Shown here: positions 7,266 through 15,713 of the stretch, piece after piece
How the letters are laid out: each line of letters opens with the position of its first letter
Position numbering within the stretch: position 1 is the first letter of the stretch
Source: DASUPK01 sp963736305
GTDB taxonomy: Bacteria > Actinomycetota > Thermoleophilia > Solirubrobacterales > 70-9
Direction of reading: 5' to 3'
Length of the DNA stretch: 64,000 nt
NCBI GenBank assembly: GCA_963736305.1
Contig: CAVTOD010000005.1
Location: 744,001 to 808,000, forward strand
Program-made: the position numbers and the translations under genes
Notes under the pieces: generated by a model
The model's database searches: none
What the model was told of the DNA's origin: nothing
The model's input: the letters and a program-made list of their open reading frames with translations, nothing else

Positions 7266-8279
7266 CTAGGCGGCACGAGAGCCGAAGAACGCGGAACCCG
7301 CAATGCCGCGGTCGAAGCGGGACCAGCTCTCGCCGTCCGCCAGCTCCTTCTCGAGCCGGTCGAAGCTGCCGAGCTTGCCTCCGAGGTTGTCGATCGCGTG
7401 AACCAGCGTCGCCTCGCGGGTCGCCGGCACAACCGGCGAGCCGTGCTCGAGCTGGCCGTGGTGGGAGAGAATGATGTGGAGAACCGCCTGCGCGAGGGCG
7501 GGATCGAAGGATTCGATGCGCTCGATCTCGCGGCGCACCATGTAGTAGCCGCGCGGGATCTCGCCCTCGAGCCGGCCGGCGTCGGTGAGGTCGATGGCCA
7601 GGGGGTCGTCGTTGTAGGCCTCGGTCTTCCCGATGTCGTGCAGCATCGCCCCGGTCACGGCGATCTCGCGGTCGATGCCGGGGAAGAAGTTGGCGGCGGC
7701 GCTGACGGCCTGAGCGACGGAAAGGCTGTGCTCGAGGAGGCCGCCGGAGTAGGCCTGGTGGTAGTGCTTGGCGGCCGGGGCTCCGCGAAAGCGAGCCCAC
7801 GATTCGGTCTCCGCGCCGAAGAAGCGGTCGAGCAGCTCCCGCAGCGAGGCGTTCTGGACGGTGTCGATCAGCGCGCGGAGATCGGTCTCGAGCAGCTCGA
7901 CCGAGCGCAGTGGCCCCTCCGCCAGCTGCTCCGCGTCGTACTCGCCCGGCCCGGCGGGCCGCACTCCGGTGAGCTTGATCTGCCTGCCGAACTGGGGATG
8001 AATCGCGAAGGCGCCCCTGGCGATCACGATGGTGCCGGGCGCACAGATCTCGAAGCACTCGGCGACTCCGTCCCAGGCGATCGCGGGAACGGTGCCGGTC
8101 TTGTCGGCGAGCACCACCCGCAGGAAGTCCTCGCCGTTGCGCTTCTGCCGGCGCTCGCGCTCGCGGACGACGAAGGGTCCGGTGATCTGGTCGCCGTCAG
8201 ACATCTCGCGCAGCAGGCGCGCCGGGTTGGCCGAAGCGAGCTCGCCGCCGTTCCCATTCTCGAAAAGGCTGTCCGTCAT
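7266..8279 (-). CDS. YhaM-type 3'-5' exoribonuclease (OB fold plus HD domain)
   Basis: A 337-residue protein with an N-terminal OB nucleic-acid-binding domain (about 30-110, ITGPFVVRERERRQKRNGED) and a C-terminal HD phosphohydrolase domain (about 165-310). Metal-ligand motifs are GGLLEHSLSV (H184), MLHDIGK (H214-D215) and HIILSHHG. This is the architecture of YhaM/CBF1 family 3'-5' exonucleases. The start ATG 8279 faces the divergent ltrA-like gene. A TAATTT element lies about ten bases upstream of the start. Confidence 0.85.
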   Translation of the reverse strand: MTDSLFENGNGGELASANPARLLREMSDGDQITGPFVVRERERRQKRNGEDFLRVVLADKTGTVPAIAWDGVAECFEICAPGTIVIARGAFAIHPQFGRQIKLTGVRPAGPGEYDAEQLAEGPLRSVELLETDLRALIDTVQNASLRELLDRFFGAETESWARFRGAPAAKHYHQAYSGGLLEHSLSVAQAVSAAANFFPGIDREIAVTGAMLHDIGKTEAYNDDPLAIDLTDAGRLEGEIPRGYYMVRREIERIESFDPALAQAVLHIILSHHGQLEHGSPVVPATREATLVHAIDNLGGKLGSFDRLEKELADGESWSRFDRGIAGSAFFGSRAA

Positions 8280-8326
8280 CAGGTCAGTGAAATTAGACGG
8301 GGGCGCGGACAGAGCAGTCCGGCGAG

Positions 8327-9502
8327 ATGACCGACTTGGTAACGAGAATGACTCCGATGACCGACGGCACGGGGGGAAACGGCGCCGAGACGGTGAACCA
8401 GGACGAGGTCCGGGTCTCGTCGATCGAGCTCTTCTTCGATCTCGTCTTCGTCTTCACGATCACGCAGCTGACCGCGCTGCTGGCGAGCAAGCCGGACGGC
8501 GAGAGCCTCGCCCAGATCGTCCTGATGCTGACTGCGATCTGGTGGATGTACGCGGCCTTCGCCTGGCTGACCAACGCGGTTCCGCCCGTCCGGACCGCGC
8601 TGCGCCTGCCCCTGATGGCCGGCATGGCCGCCTTCTTCGTGATCTCACTGACCATCCCGACTGCGTTCGACGGGGATGGGGTGGTGTTCGCCTGCGCCTA
8701 CATCGCAGTGATCGCGATCCACACCGTGCTCTACATGCAGTCGGCGCGTTGGTCGGTCGCGGGCGTCTGGAGCTTCGCGCGAATGAATCTCGTCGCGGCC
8801 GCGCTGATTCTGGCGGCGACGATCATCGGAGGGGCCTGGGAATACGTGCTCTGGGCCCTCGCTGTACCGATCTTCGTGATCGTTCCCTGGCTCGTCCCAG
8901 AGGAGGCCGGCTGGATCCTCCCGTCCCACTTCGCCGAGCGCCACGGCCTGGTGGTGATGGTCGCGCTTGGCGAGTCGGTCGTCGCGGTTGGGATCGGCGC
9001 CTCCGGGATCGAGATCACCGGGGAGATGCTGGCGGTGGCGGTGCTCGGCCTGGTCGTGAGCGCGGAGCTCTGGTGGGTCTACTTCGGTGGGGACGACGCG
9101 GAAGCCGAGGGCGCGCTTCGGAGGATGACCCCGACCCGCCGCGAGTTCTACGCGGCCAACGTCGCCTACTACTGGGCCCACCTGCTGATCCTGCTGGGGA
9201 TCGTGTGCGACGCGGCTGCGCTGGAGCGGGCGATCGGGCATGCCTACGACCCCCTGGACTTCGCCCGAGCTCTGGCCCTCGGCGGCGGGACCGCGCTCTA
9301 TCTGATCGGTCACGCGTTCTTCCGCCGCACCCTCAAGCTGCCCATGCGGCCCTGGCGCGCGCTGGCCGCCGTTCTCGCCCTGGCGACCATTCCGCTGGGG
9401 ACCGAGGTCTCCGCCCTCGCCCAGCTGGCCGCGCTGGCGGGTGGGGTGGGGATCTGCCTCGCCCTGGAGGGCGCCCCGGAGGCGTCCTCCGCCCCCGCCT
9501 AG
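8327..9502 (+). CDS. Low-temperature-requirement A (LtrA) family membrane protein
   Basis: A 391-residue integral membrane protein with about 11-12 hydrophobic segments. The family signature SSIELFFDLVFVFTITQLT lies near residue 32, and FAERHGLVVMVALGESVVAVG lies in the middle. LtrA proteins are widespread in actinobacteria; their biochemical role is not established. The gene stands alone, divergent from the YhaM-like gene. Its 3' end overlaps the convergent endonuclease IV gene by four bases. Confidence 0.9.
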   Translation: MTDLVTRMTPMTDGTGGNGAETVNQDEVRVSSIELFFDLVFVFTITQLTALLASKPDGESLAQIVLMLTAIWWMYAAFAWLTNAVPPVRTALRLPLMAGMAAFFVISLTIPTAFDGDGVVFACAYIAVIAIHTVLYMQSARWSVAGVWSFARMNLVAAALILAATIIGGAWEYVLWALAVPIFVIVPWLVPEEAGWILPSHFAERHGLVVMVALGESVVAVGIGASGIEITGEMLAVAVLGLVVSAELWWVYFGGDDAEAEGALRRMTPTRREFYAANVAYYWAHLLILLGIVCDAAALERAIGHAYDPLDFARALALGGGTALYLIGHAFFRRTLKLPMRPWRALAAVLALATIPLGTEVSALAQLAALAGGVGICLALEGAPEASSAPA

Positions 9503-10284
9503 CCAAGCGCCTCCCGGACGAATTCGATGTCCGCGCGCATCTCCTTCGCGCCGCCCGGCGTCTCGACCACAACCGGCGGCCCGGCGGTGCCGATCATCTG
9601 CCGGAGCACGTCCGCGCCGATCTCGCCCTTGCCGAGGTTGGCGTGCCGGTCCGCGCCAGTCCCCGCCGGGTCGCGCGAGTCGTTGGCGTGCAGCAGGTCG
9701 ATCCTGCCGACGATCTTCAAGACCCGCTCGACCGCGTCGGAAAGATCCTCTCCGGCCGCGTGCGCATGGCAGGTGTCGAAGCAGAAGCCGATCTCGGCAT
9801 TCACATCCGCCTTCGACACGGCGTCCCAGAGCCGAGCCAGCGCGTCGAAGCGGCGCGCGACCGCGTTGTCCCCGCCGGCCGTGTTCTCGATGTAGACCGG
9901 CACGTCGGACTCCAGCATCTCGAGAGTCCGCAGCCAGCGGCCGACGCCCTCCGCGATGTCGTCGTCCGCGTGCCCGCCATGGACGATCACGGCCGCGGCG
10001 CCGACCTCTGCGGCGGCCTCACAGGTCTGCTGGAGGATCTTGCGCGAGCCGTAGCGGACGTTGTTGCGCGGCGAGCAGACGTTGATCAGGTAGGGGGCGT
10101 GGACGTAGAGGGGAACGGGCGAGTCACGGAGCTCGGCGGCGTCCTTCCGTGGAGGCGGCTTCTTCCAGCCCTGTGGGTCTGAGAGGAAGATCTGGACGCA
10201 GTCGGCCCCGATCGCGTCCGCTTCCTTCAGCGGCTTGCCCGGCGCCACGTGTGCGCCGACCATCGACTTCTTCCTGCGCGCCAT
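9499..10284 (-). CDS. nfo: Deoxyribonuclease IV (AP endonuclease)
   Basis: A 261-residue TIM-barrel AP endonuclease (endonuclease IV). Zinc-ligand motifs are visible in order: VGAHV, YVHAPYLINV, VIVHGGHADD, YIENTAGG, CFDTCHAHAAGED, LLHANDSRDP, RHANLGKGEIG and VVETPG. It cleaves abasic sites in base-excision repair. ATG 10284 gives the usual MARRKKSMVGAHV-type start; an upstream TTG at 10302 is less likely. It lies downstream of a DoxX gene, separated by a strong hairpin. Confidence 0.93.
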   Translation of the reverse strand: MARRKKSMVGAHVAPGKPLKEADAIGADCVQIFLSDPQGWKKPPPRKDAAELRDSPVPLYVHAPYLINVCSPRNNVRYGSRKILQQTCEAAAEVGAAAVIVHGGHADDDIAEGVGRWLRTLEMLESDVPVYIENTAGGDNAVARRFDALARLWDAVSKADVNAEIGFCFDTCHAHAAGEDLSDAVERVLKIVGRIDLLHANDSRDPAGTGADRHANLGKGEIGADVLRQMIGTAGPPVVVETPGGAKEMRADIEFVREALG

Positions 10285-10323
10285 CAGGAATGAAGTCTCC
10301 AACGAAACACCTGAAGCGCGACG

Positions 10324-10355
10324 GGACCCTCCCCACGTGATCTTGGGGAGGGTCC
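10324..10355 (-). terminator. Hairpin terminator after the DoxX gene
   Basis: A perfect 12-bp inverted repeat (GGACCCTCCCCA / TGGGGAGGGTCC) with an 8-base loop lies in the 110-base gap between the DoxX and endonuclease IV genes. There is no U-tract on either side, so termination efficiency is uncertain, as is common in GC-rich actinobacteria. Confidence 0.55.
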
Positions 10356-10394
10356 AGCCGGCCGGGGAAGGTGCCGGACCTCAGGGGCCCGGAA

Positions 10395-10904
10395 CTACCA
10401 GGGCCTACGGGGAAGCAGCCCCGCCTTTCGGGCAGGGACGACCGCCAGGGACAGCCGACCGAGCGTCAGCGCGCCCAGCATCAGGCCGAAGTCGCGCAGC
10501 GCGATGTCGTAGTACTGCGGCGGGTTCTTGGTCAGCAGGTTCACGACGATGCCCGCCAGCCAGGCCGCCACCACGAACGAGCCGATGCGGGGCGCCAGCA
10601 GGACCAGGAACCCGGCCAGGATCTCGACGGCGCCGACGAAGTGCATGAAGTCCTGGCCGCTGCCGGGCGCGATGCTGTTGATCCAGCTCGCCAGATAGTC
10701 GGGCCAGTCGACCGACCAATTGAAGAACTTGTCCAGGCCGAAGAGAATCGGCGCAACGGTGAAGCCGATTCGCAGCAGCCAGAACGCCTGATGGGCGGCG
10801 GTCCCGAGGGGATCACCCGCGGCCTGCTCGCCTCCATTCGCCCGATCGGCGACCGTACCCAGCTGGGTCGGCCTCGTCGGTCTGGTGGTGCTCACACTCG
10901 ACAT
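10395..10904 (-). CDS. DoxX-family membrane protein
   Basis: A 169-residue protein with four predicted membrane helices after a roughly 35-residue hydrophilic start. The conserved FWLLRIGFTVAPILFGLDKF opening of the first helix and FVGAVEILAGFLVLLAPRIG match DoxX/DoxD-like proteins. Relatives act in quinone reduction or redox homeostasis; the role here is unknown. ATG 10904 is supported by an AAGGAGG about eight bases upstream. Confidence 0.85.
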   Translation of the reverse strand: MSSVSTTRPTRPTQLGTVADRANGGEQAAGDPLGTAAHQAFWLLRIGFTVAPILFGLDKFFNWSVDWPDYLASWINSIAPGSGQDFMHFVGAVEILAGFLVLLAPRIGSFVVAAWLAGIVVNLLTKNPPQYYDIALRDFGLMLGALTLGRLSLAVVPARKAGLLPRRPW

Positions 10905-11035
10905 ATGGGGGTGCCTCCTTGTCGCTGGTTTCAGGGGGTCAACCGTTGAGCGTGTCGGCGCCGGCGGTTCTTACTCGCCACCCCGCAGCCAGGTAAGAAT
11001 CGAGCCGCCCGCGACGCATACCTCACGTGGCATTG

Positions 11036-11254
11036 ATGGGAAGACGAGCGGGATCCGCGCCGGTGGGGGAGGACCTCGTCGGCTGGAGGATCGATCGCCT
11101 GCGAGCGGCAGGGCTGGATGACTCCCTCGCGCGGCGGGTCGCCGGCGATGGCCGGTATGACCTGCACGCCCTTCTCGAGTTGATCGATCGCGGCTGCCCG
11201 GCGCCGCTCGCGGCCCGGATCCTGGCGCCCATCGACGATCCAAAGCGCGGATGA
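11036..11254 (+). CDS. Small conserved-type hypothetical protein
   Basis: A peptide of about 72 residues from ATG 11036. An in-frame GTG 11027 or GTG 11063 could also be used. The core WRIDRLRAAGLDDSLARRVA...YDLHALLELIDRGCPAPLAARIL resembles short helical actinobacterial hypotheticals built around a YDLH..LELIDRGC motif. No function can be assigned. No clear ribosome site is seen. It lies just upstream of the ECF sigma gene and the amino-acid pattern favours a real gene. Confidence 0.5.
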   Translation: MGRRAGSAPVGEDLVGWRIDRLRAAGLDDSLARRVAGDGRYDLHALLELIDRGCPAPLAARILAPIDDPKRG

Positions 11255-11303
11255 CCGGCGTGGAATCCCCACGGGGCATGGCAGTAGCCTGGGGAGCGGC
11301 GGG

Positions 11304-11969
11304 ATGCCTTCCCAAGCCGAATCAGCGCAGATCCCCGCCCGGACGGACCCTGCGTCCCGCCGGTGGCTCGAACGCCTGGGCGCCGGCGGCGGCGAGCGCA
11401 CTGCGGCGATCGAGGAATTGCACTCGCTTCTCCTCCGCGCTGCGGCCTTCGAGGTGCGCCGACGGGCAGCGACCCTGTCGACGGTGGGCGGCCCCGAGGT
11501 GGACGACCTCGCCCACCAGGCCGCGGACGACGCACTCGTCGCGATCCTGGGCAAGCTCGAGGACTTCAGAGGCGAGAGCCGTTTCACCACCTGGGCATAC
11601 AAGTTCGCCCTCTACGAGGCCGGCGCCCTCGTGCGGAAGCGAGCCTGGCGGGGACGCGAGTTGCCCGTCGACGCCGACGAGTGGCCGCAGGTGGCAGACC
11701 CGGGGCCCGCGCCGCAGCGCGAGGCGGAGACCAACGCCATGCTCGTCGCGATCAGAGAGGAGATCGAGACGGCTCTGAGCCCGCACCAGCGCGAGGTCCT
11801 GGTCGCCCTGGCGCTCAACGAGGTGCCCATCGACGTGCTCGCCGAGCGGCTCAACACCACTCGCGGAGCTCTTTACAAGGCGCTGCACGACGCGCGCAAG
11901 CGCTTGCGCCTGGCGCTCGTCGGGCGCGGCATGAGTCTCGAACAGCATCAGGCGGAGGAGGCCGAATGA
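11304..11969 (+). CDS. ECF-type sigma-70 family RNA polymerase sigma factor
   Basis: A 221-residue sigma factor with region 2 at about 45-115 (DDLAHQAADDALVAILGKLEDF, FTTWAYKFALYEA) and region 4 at about 155-210 (LSPHQREVLVALALNEVPID, LNTTRGALYKALHDARKRLR). The ATG is preceded by GGGGAG. It overlaps the zinc-finger anti-sigma gene by four bases (ATGA), so the two are coupled. The target promoters are unknown. Confidence 0.9.
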   Translation: MPSQAESAQIPARTDPASRRWLERLGAGGGERTAAIEELHSLLLRAAAFEVRRRAATLSTVGGPEVDDLAHQAADDALVAILGKLEDFRGESRFTTWAYKFALYEAGALVRKRAWRGRELPVDADEWPQVADPGPAPQREAETNAMLVAIREEIETALSPHQREVLVALALNEVPIDVLAERLNTTRGALYKALHDARKRLRLALVGRGMSLEQHQAEEAE

Positions 11970-12190
11970 ACGAACCGACACCCCCGGACCGGCTTCTCGG
12001 CCGGCTGCTCGGCCCGGAGGGGCCTGAGCTGAGCTGCGAGCGCTGCTTCGAGGAGCTCGACCGCTACGTCGAGCTGGAGCTCGCCGGAGTGAACGCGGAC
12101 TCGGCGATCCCCGGCATGCGCGCGCACCTCGAGGGGTGCTCCGCGTGCGCCGAGGACCACGAGAGCCTCCGGGCGCTGCTCACTTCCTGA
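11966..12190 (+). CDS. Putative zinc-finger anti-sigma factor
   Basis: A 74-residue cytoplasmic protein with cysteine/histidine motifs SCERCFEELDRYVELEL and MRAHLEGCSACAEDHESL, giving the His-x3-Cys-x2-Cys zinc pattern of anti-sigma factors (zf-HC2 type). There is no membrane segment, so it resembles soluble RsrA-like partners that may sense redox or metal state. It is translationally coupled to the upstream ECF sigma factor, its likely target. Confidence 0.82.
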   Translation: MNEPTPPDRLLGRLLGPEGPELSCERCFEELDRYVELELAGVNADSAIPGMRAHLEGCSACAEDHESLRALLTS

Positions 12191-12196
12191 CGCTCC

Positions 12197-14653
12197 CTAC
12201 TTGAAGGAGATGACCTGTTGGATGCCGCTCGGGCGGTTCGTGAACCGCATCGTGAGCAGCGGCAACGGGCTGAAGTGGATCTGCTCCTTCGTTGCGCTGG
12301 CTCGCCAGGCGGCCGGGTCGGCCGTGCCCTGATCGGCGGTCAGCTTTTCGCCGGCGGCCTGGATGGCGTTCCAGACCTGTGAGCGGCAGATGTTGAGGTG
12401 GCCCTTGCCGCAGTAGCCGAGGTTGAGCTGGTCGGGGAGCCGCTTCCCCCTGGCGAGCAGCCCGCGGATGTCGCGGTCGAAGTACTGGTACCAGCCCGAG
12501 TACTCGCCTCCCGGCGGTGCATCCCAGCGGCTCGAGAGGTCGTCGAGCTGCGGCAGCAGGGTCTGACCGAGCCGCGCGGCCAGCTCGTTGTTGACGATGT
12601 TCGTGTAGGCGGTGTCCATGATCGCCGCGCCCGGATAGTCGATGAGCCCGTCGTTGTTCAGATCGAGCCGGTTGCCGCCGTGCTGGCGCCACTGGCTGAG
12701 CAGATCGAGCATCTGCCTCGCCATCGGTGAGGGAGCGGTCGTGCCGCGCAGCAGCCGGTTGAGCAGCGGCACCATCACGATCGCCCGGACGTCCTGCGTC
12801 GCGGAGGCATTCATCGCGGAGGTGATCGAAGCGGGCGACCACTTGCCCTTCTTCTCCAGCCGCTTCAGGTTGAAGTTGAGAAGGTTGATCCGGCCGACCG
12901 ACCCGTTCCGGTTCCACTCGTCGTCGGCGGCGCCGAAGCCTCGCGCCGCGCCGTTGTTCCAGTTGGTCAGGTAGCCCTGCTTGTTGTCCTGGCCGTGCAT
13001 GTGGGCCTTCGCGTTCAGGAACCCGTGCCATTCGAACCTGCCGGTGCCCTTGGTGGGCAGCCCGGGGTCGACCGCGGCGGGCCTGATCGGATCGCGTCCA
13101 CTCGTGTACTCGGCGACGTGCCGGTTGTCGATGTAGAAGGAGTTGAAGGTCTGCGGGGTGAGCGACGCGGCCTTGTAGAAGGTCTGCGGGCTCTTCACCT
13201 GTCCGTCGGAGAGGCGCCGGAAGTAGAGCTGGTCCAGCACGTCCTTGCCGCGGCTCGAGCGCTTCTCGGAGATGGCGACGTAGCGGCCGCGGACGGTCGC
13301 GTAGCCCTGGACCGGACCATGGACAGTGGTCAGGAAGCTGACGGGCTTGCCGTTCAGCGTCCCGGCGTCGAAGTGGCCCATCGAGCGGCACTTCCCCTTG
13401 TACAGGTACTTCTCGGTGCTGCCGCCGCAGAGCGTCTCCGCGTACTCGTCGATGATGTCGCTGCTCGCCGACGTGAGCGTGGTCGAGAAGCGGGGGGTGC
13501 GACCGATCAGCAGGTAGCCCGGGAATGGAGCCGACGTGGCGCCGCGCCAGTTGTTGTGCGGCGCGTGCATATCCATCTCGAGGACGAGGCCCGGGAAGAA
13601 GTAGCTGATCTGAGGACCGCCGACGAGGATCGGGTGACCGGTCGTCGAGTGACGGCCGGTCACCATCAGCTCGTTGCTCGCCTGCACCGGCTTCGTCGAG
13701 TACTTGCGGGCGATGCTCGCCGGCACGGCGGGCGTCGGCTTGAAGCTGTTGTTGTCGAGGACGACGCTGCCGGGGTGCTTGGCCGGGATGTGTCCGTAGG
13801 GGAAGGTCCCGTTGATGCTGGTGACGCTGCGTGGGTTCTTGAACTGGCGGAAGTCGTCGAACGCCGCGAACCCTCTTCCTCGGCCGAGCTTCTGCTGGAG
13901 GCCGTTCAGGAACTCCGCATTCTGCGCCTCCCTACCGCCACCCTGACCCAGGAACTGGCCCTTGAGGGCGTTGACGGCGTAGACGTCGTTGCGGGTCCAG
14001 GGCGCGGCGGCGGAGTGGCTAAAGGCCAGGTAGGCATTGATTCCGGCGACATACGCGTCGATGTCGCGGAGCACAGCCTTGCCCTCCTTGCCGGCCCCCT
14101 GCAGCGCCTTGGTCTCGGTCGCGACGTAGGCCTCGGTCTGGGCGCTCGGCTTGAAGGTCTGGAGGCTGGAGGTCAGGCCGATCGCGCTCAACCCGGGGGC
14201 GTCGATGACGGCGACGCGCGAGTTGTACCGGGCCTGCTCGAGTAGCAATCCGCGATCCTCCGCAACGATCCAGCCGGCGGTTTCGATGCTCGCCTGGCGG
14301 GTGTTGGCGTACACGTGCGGGACGTTGAAGCGGTCCCGGAGGAGCGTCACGCCCGGGAAGGGCACGTTCTCCTGTGTCGTCGGGCCGTCGGTGTCGACGC
14401 CGAGCTTCTCCGATTTGAAGTCCGTGAAGAGGTCGTTGGACGTGACGTGGTCGAAGAGCGGCGTGAGCGCGTTGTAGAGCTGCGCCTGGGAGTCGGCGTT
14501 CGGCCCAGGTGTCCCGTACTGCCCGGACGGAAGGATGTTTCTGGCGATGATCGTCGGGTCCTGCGCTGGCTTTGCGGCCGCGGCGGGCGCGAACGCCAGG
14601 GTTGCCGTGACGATCGCCCCAACGGCGATCCACAGCTTGCGGATCCCGCGCAT
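12197..14653 (-). CDS. Secreted penicillin acylase family protein
   Basis: An 818-residue Ntn-hydrolase precursor. Residues 1-27 are a Sec signal peptide ending AAAA. The alpha-chain motif LRDRFNVPHVYA lies near 105-116 and AEDRGLLLEQARY near 131. The candidate autoprocessing site is QAS326-N327 (ASNELMVTG), with S326 as nucleophile of the beta chain. NWNNGAARG near 564 fits the oxyanion/Asn region. DLNNDGLID (664-672) resembles a calcium-binding loop. Substrate unknown; it is related to aculeacin and AHL acylases. A purine-rich AGAGAGGAGAG precedes the ATG. Confidence 0.9.
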   Translation of the reverse strand: MRGIRKLWIAVGAIVTATLAFAPAAAAKPAQDPTIIARNILPSGQYGTPGPNADSQAQLYNALTPLFDHVTSNDLFTDFKSEKLGVDTDGPTTQENVPFPGVTLLRDRFNVPHVYANTRQASIETAGWIVAEDRGLLLEQARYNSRVAVIDAPGLSAIGLTSSLQTFKPSAQTEAYVATETKALQGAGKEGKAVLRDIDAYVAGINAYLAFSHSAAAPWTRNDVYAVNALKGQFLGQGGGREAQNAEFLNGLQQKLGRGRGFAAFDDFRQFKNPRSVTSINGTFPYGHIPAKHPGSVVLDNNSFKPTPAVPASIARKYSTKPVQASNELMVTGRHSTTGHPILVGGPQISYFFPGLVLEMDMHAPHNNWRGATSAPFPGYLLIGRTPRFSTTLTSASSDIIDEYAETLCGGSTEKYLYKGKCRSMGHFDAGTLNGKPVSFLTTVHGPVQGYATVRGRYVAISEKRSSRGKDVLDQLYFRRLSDGQVKSPQTFYKAASLTPQTFNSFYIDNRHVAEYTSGRDPIRPAAVDPGLPTKGTGRFEWHGFLNAKAHMHGQDNKQGYLTNWNNGAARGFGAADDEWNRNGSVGRINLLNFNLKRLEKKGKWSPASITSAMNASATQDVRAIVMVPLLNRLLRGTTAPSPMARQMLDLLSQWRQHGGNRLDLNNDGLIDYPGAAIMDTAYTNIVNNELAARLGQTLLPQLDDLSSRWDAPPGGEYSGWYQYFDRDIRGLLARGKRLPDQLNLGYCGKGHLNICRSQVWNAIQAAGEKLTADQGTADPAAWRASATKEQIHFSPLPLLTMRFTNRPSGIQQVISFK

Positions 14654-14729
14654 CTCCTCTCTCCTCTCTCCGCGCTCCTCCCCCTACGGCCGGGACGCTA
14701 CTAGATCGGAATAAAGAGCGGAAGGCCGC

Positions 14730-15606
14730 TCAGGGCGCAACCACCTGCACGTTGTCGATGTCGACAGAGCAGCCGGCCGGGGGGGCACACGGAATCGAGG
14801 GGTTGTGGTAGAGGCCGGCCCGCAGATGCGAGGGGATCGTCTGCCCCGGGCGAAGCCCGCAGCAACCGGGGGGTATCTCTTCCTTGAGCGTGTAGGTGTG
14901 GAATCCGGGACTGAGCTCCCCCTGATCCGTGAAGTCGCCGTCGCCGTTGAGGTCGACTCCCATCCGGATGAAGCCCTTCCTCGGGTTGCTCGAATAGCGC
15001 ACGTTGAAGAAGAACCGCGTCCATGCCCCGATCCTGGCCGGCGCCGACCAGAGCTCTCTCGAGTCCTCGGCGACTCGGGGCGAAAGGTTCTGCCGGAGCC
15101 GCCAGCGACCGCCGTAGGCGTCGAGCTCGAGCACCGGCGTGCCGCTGTTGTTGGAGACTGGAGCCGCCTCCTTCATCTGCATCACGACCTGCCAGGTGAA
15201 GGCGCCGAGCGGGAACGGGGATGGAAGCCTGATCGAGATGTCGGTGATCAGGTGCTTGCCCGGCCGGTAGAACGCCGTCGGGCTCCTGCGGTCGTCCCAG
15301 CCGAGCTCGCAACGCTCGCCGAACGCATCGTCTCCATCGAACACCGTGAGCCTGCGGAAGGCGCTGTCGCCCTGCGGCGCGCCCGCCCCCGTCAGGTGCG
15401 TGTCCCCGCCCGTCGTGAATCTGCTGAACCTGCTGGTCATTGGCGCAATAGGACCTTCCCCAGAATGCGTCGGGGTTGGGATTCGCGCCCGTATCCGATG
15501 CGATCAGCCTGCTCCCCTGGCGCTTGGGCCGATGCTTGTGCTTTCCCTTCGCCGTCGCGAAGGCGGGGCCCAGGAGCATCACCAGGGCAAGCCCCGCCAC
15601 CGCCAT
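14730..15606 (-). CDS. Secreted polysaccharide lyase-like protein with apparent +1 frameshift
   Basis: Two frames read together. From ATG 15606 a signal peptide (MAVAGLALVMLLGPAFATA) and a basic stretch continue to GRSYCANDQQVQQIH near 15410. The following domain is one base out of phase and runs to the stop at 14730. That domain (TVFDGDDAFGERCELGW, TWQVVMQMKEA, GVDLNGDGDFTDQGELSPG, HLRAGLYHNPS) resembles heparin-lyase-I-like concanavalin-fold polysaccharide lyases. If there is no frameshift, the short product would start at ATG 15440 without a signal peptide. One extra base in the assembly is the simplest reading. The start lies six bases after tRNA-Phe. Confidence 0.65.
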
Positions 15607-15611
15607 GAGAA

Positions 15612-15684
15612 TGGCGAGGGCCAGAATCGAACTGGCGACACCACGATTTTCAGTCGTGTGCTCTACCAACTGAGCTACCTCGCC
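15612..15684 (-). tRNA. tRNA-Phe(GAA)
   Basis: A complete 73-nt cloverleaf without encoded CCA. The acceptor is GGCGAGG/CCTCGCC, the D arm GCTCAGTTGGTAGAGC, the anticodon stem CACGA/TCGTG with loop CTGAAAA (anticodon GAA), and the T arm GCCAG-TTCGATT-CTGGC with discriminator A. All standard invariant positions are present. Confidence 0.97.
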
Positions 15685-15700
15685 GGAGGGCGCCAAAGGC

Positions 15701-15713
15701 TAGCGTCCGGGCG
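15701..15713 (+). promoter_or_regulatory. -10 element of the GH15-like gene
   Basis: TAGCGT (15701-15706) fits TANNNT and ends seven bases before GTG 15714, consistent with a leaderless or nearly leaderless transcript. It lies directly behind the tRNA-Phe gene on the other strand. Confidence 0.45.

Noticed and set aside
8029..10182. A 717-codon open frame on the plus strand
   Set aside because: It overlaps the LtrA gene in another frame and is Arg/Gly/Asp-rich shadow sequence with no recognisable domain.
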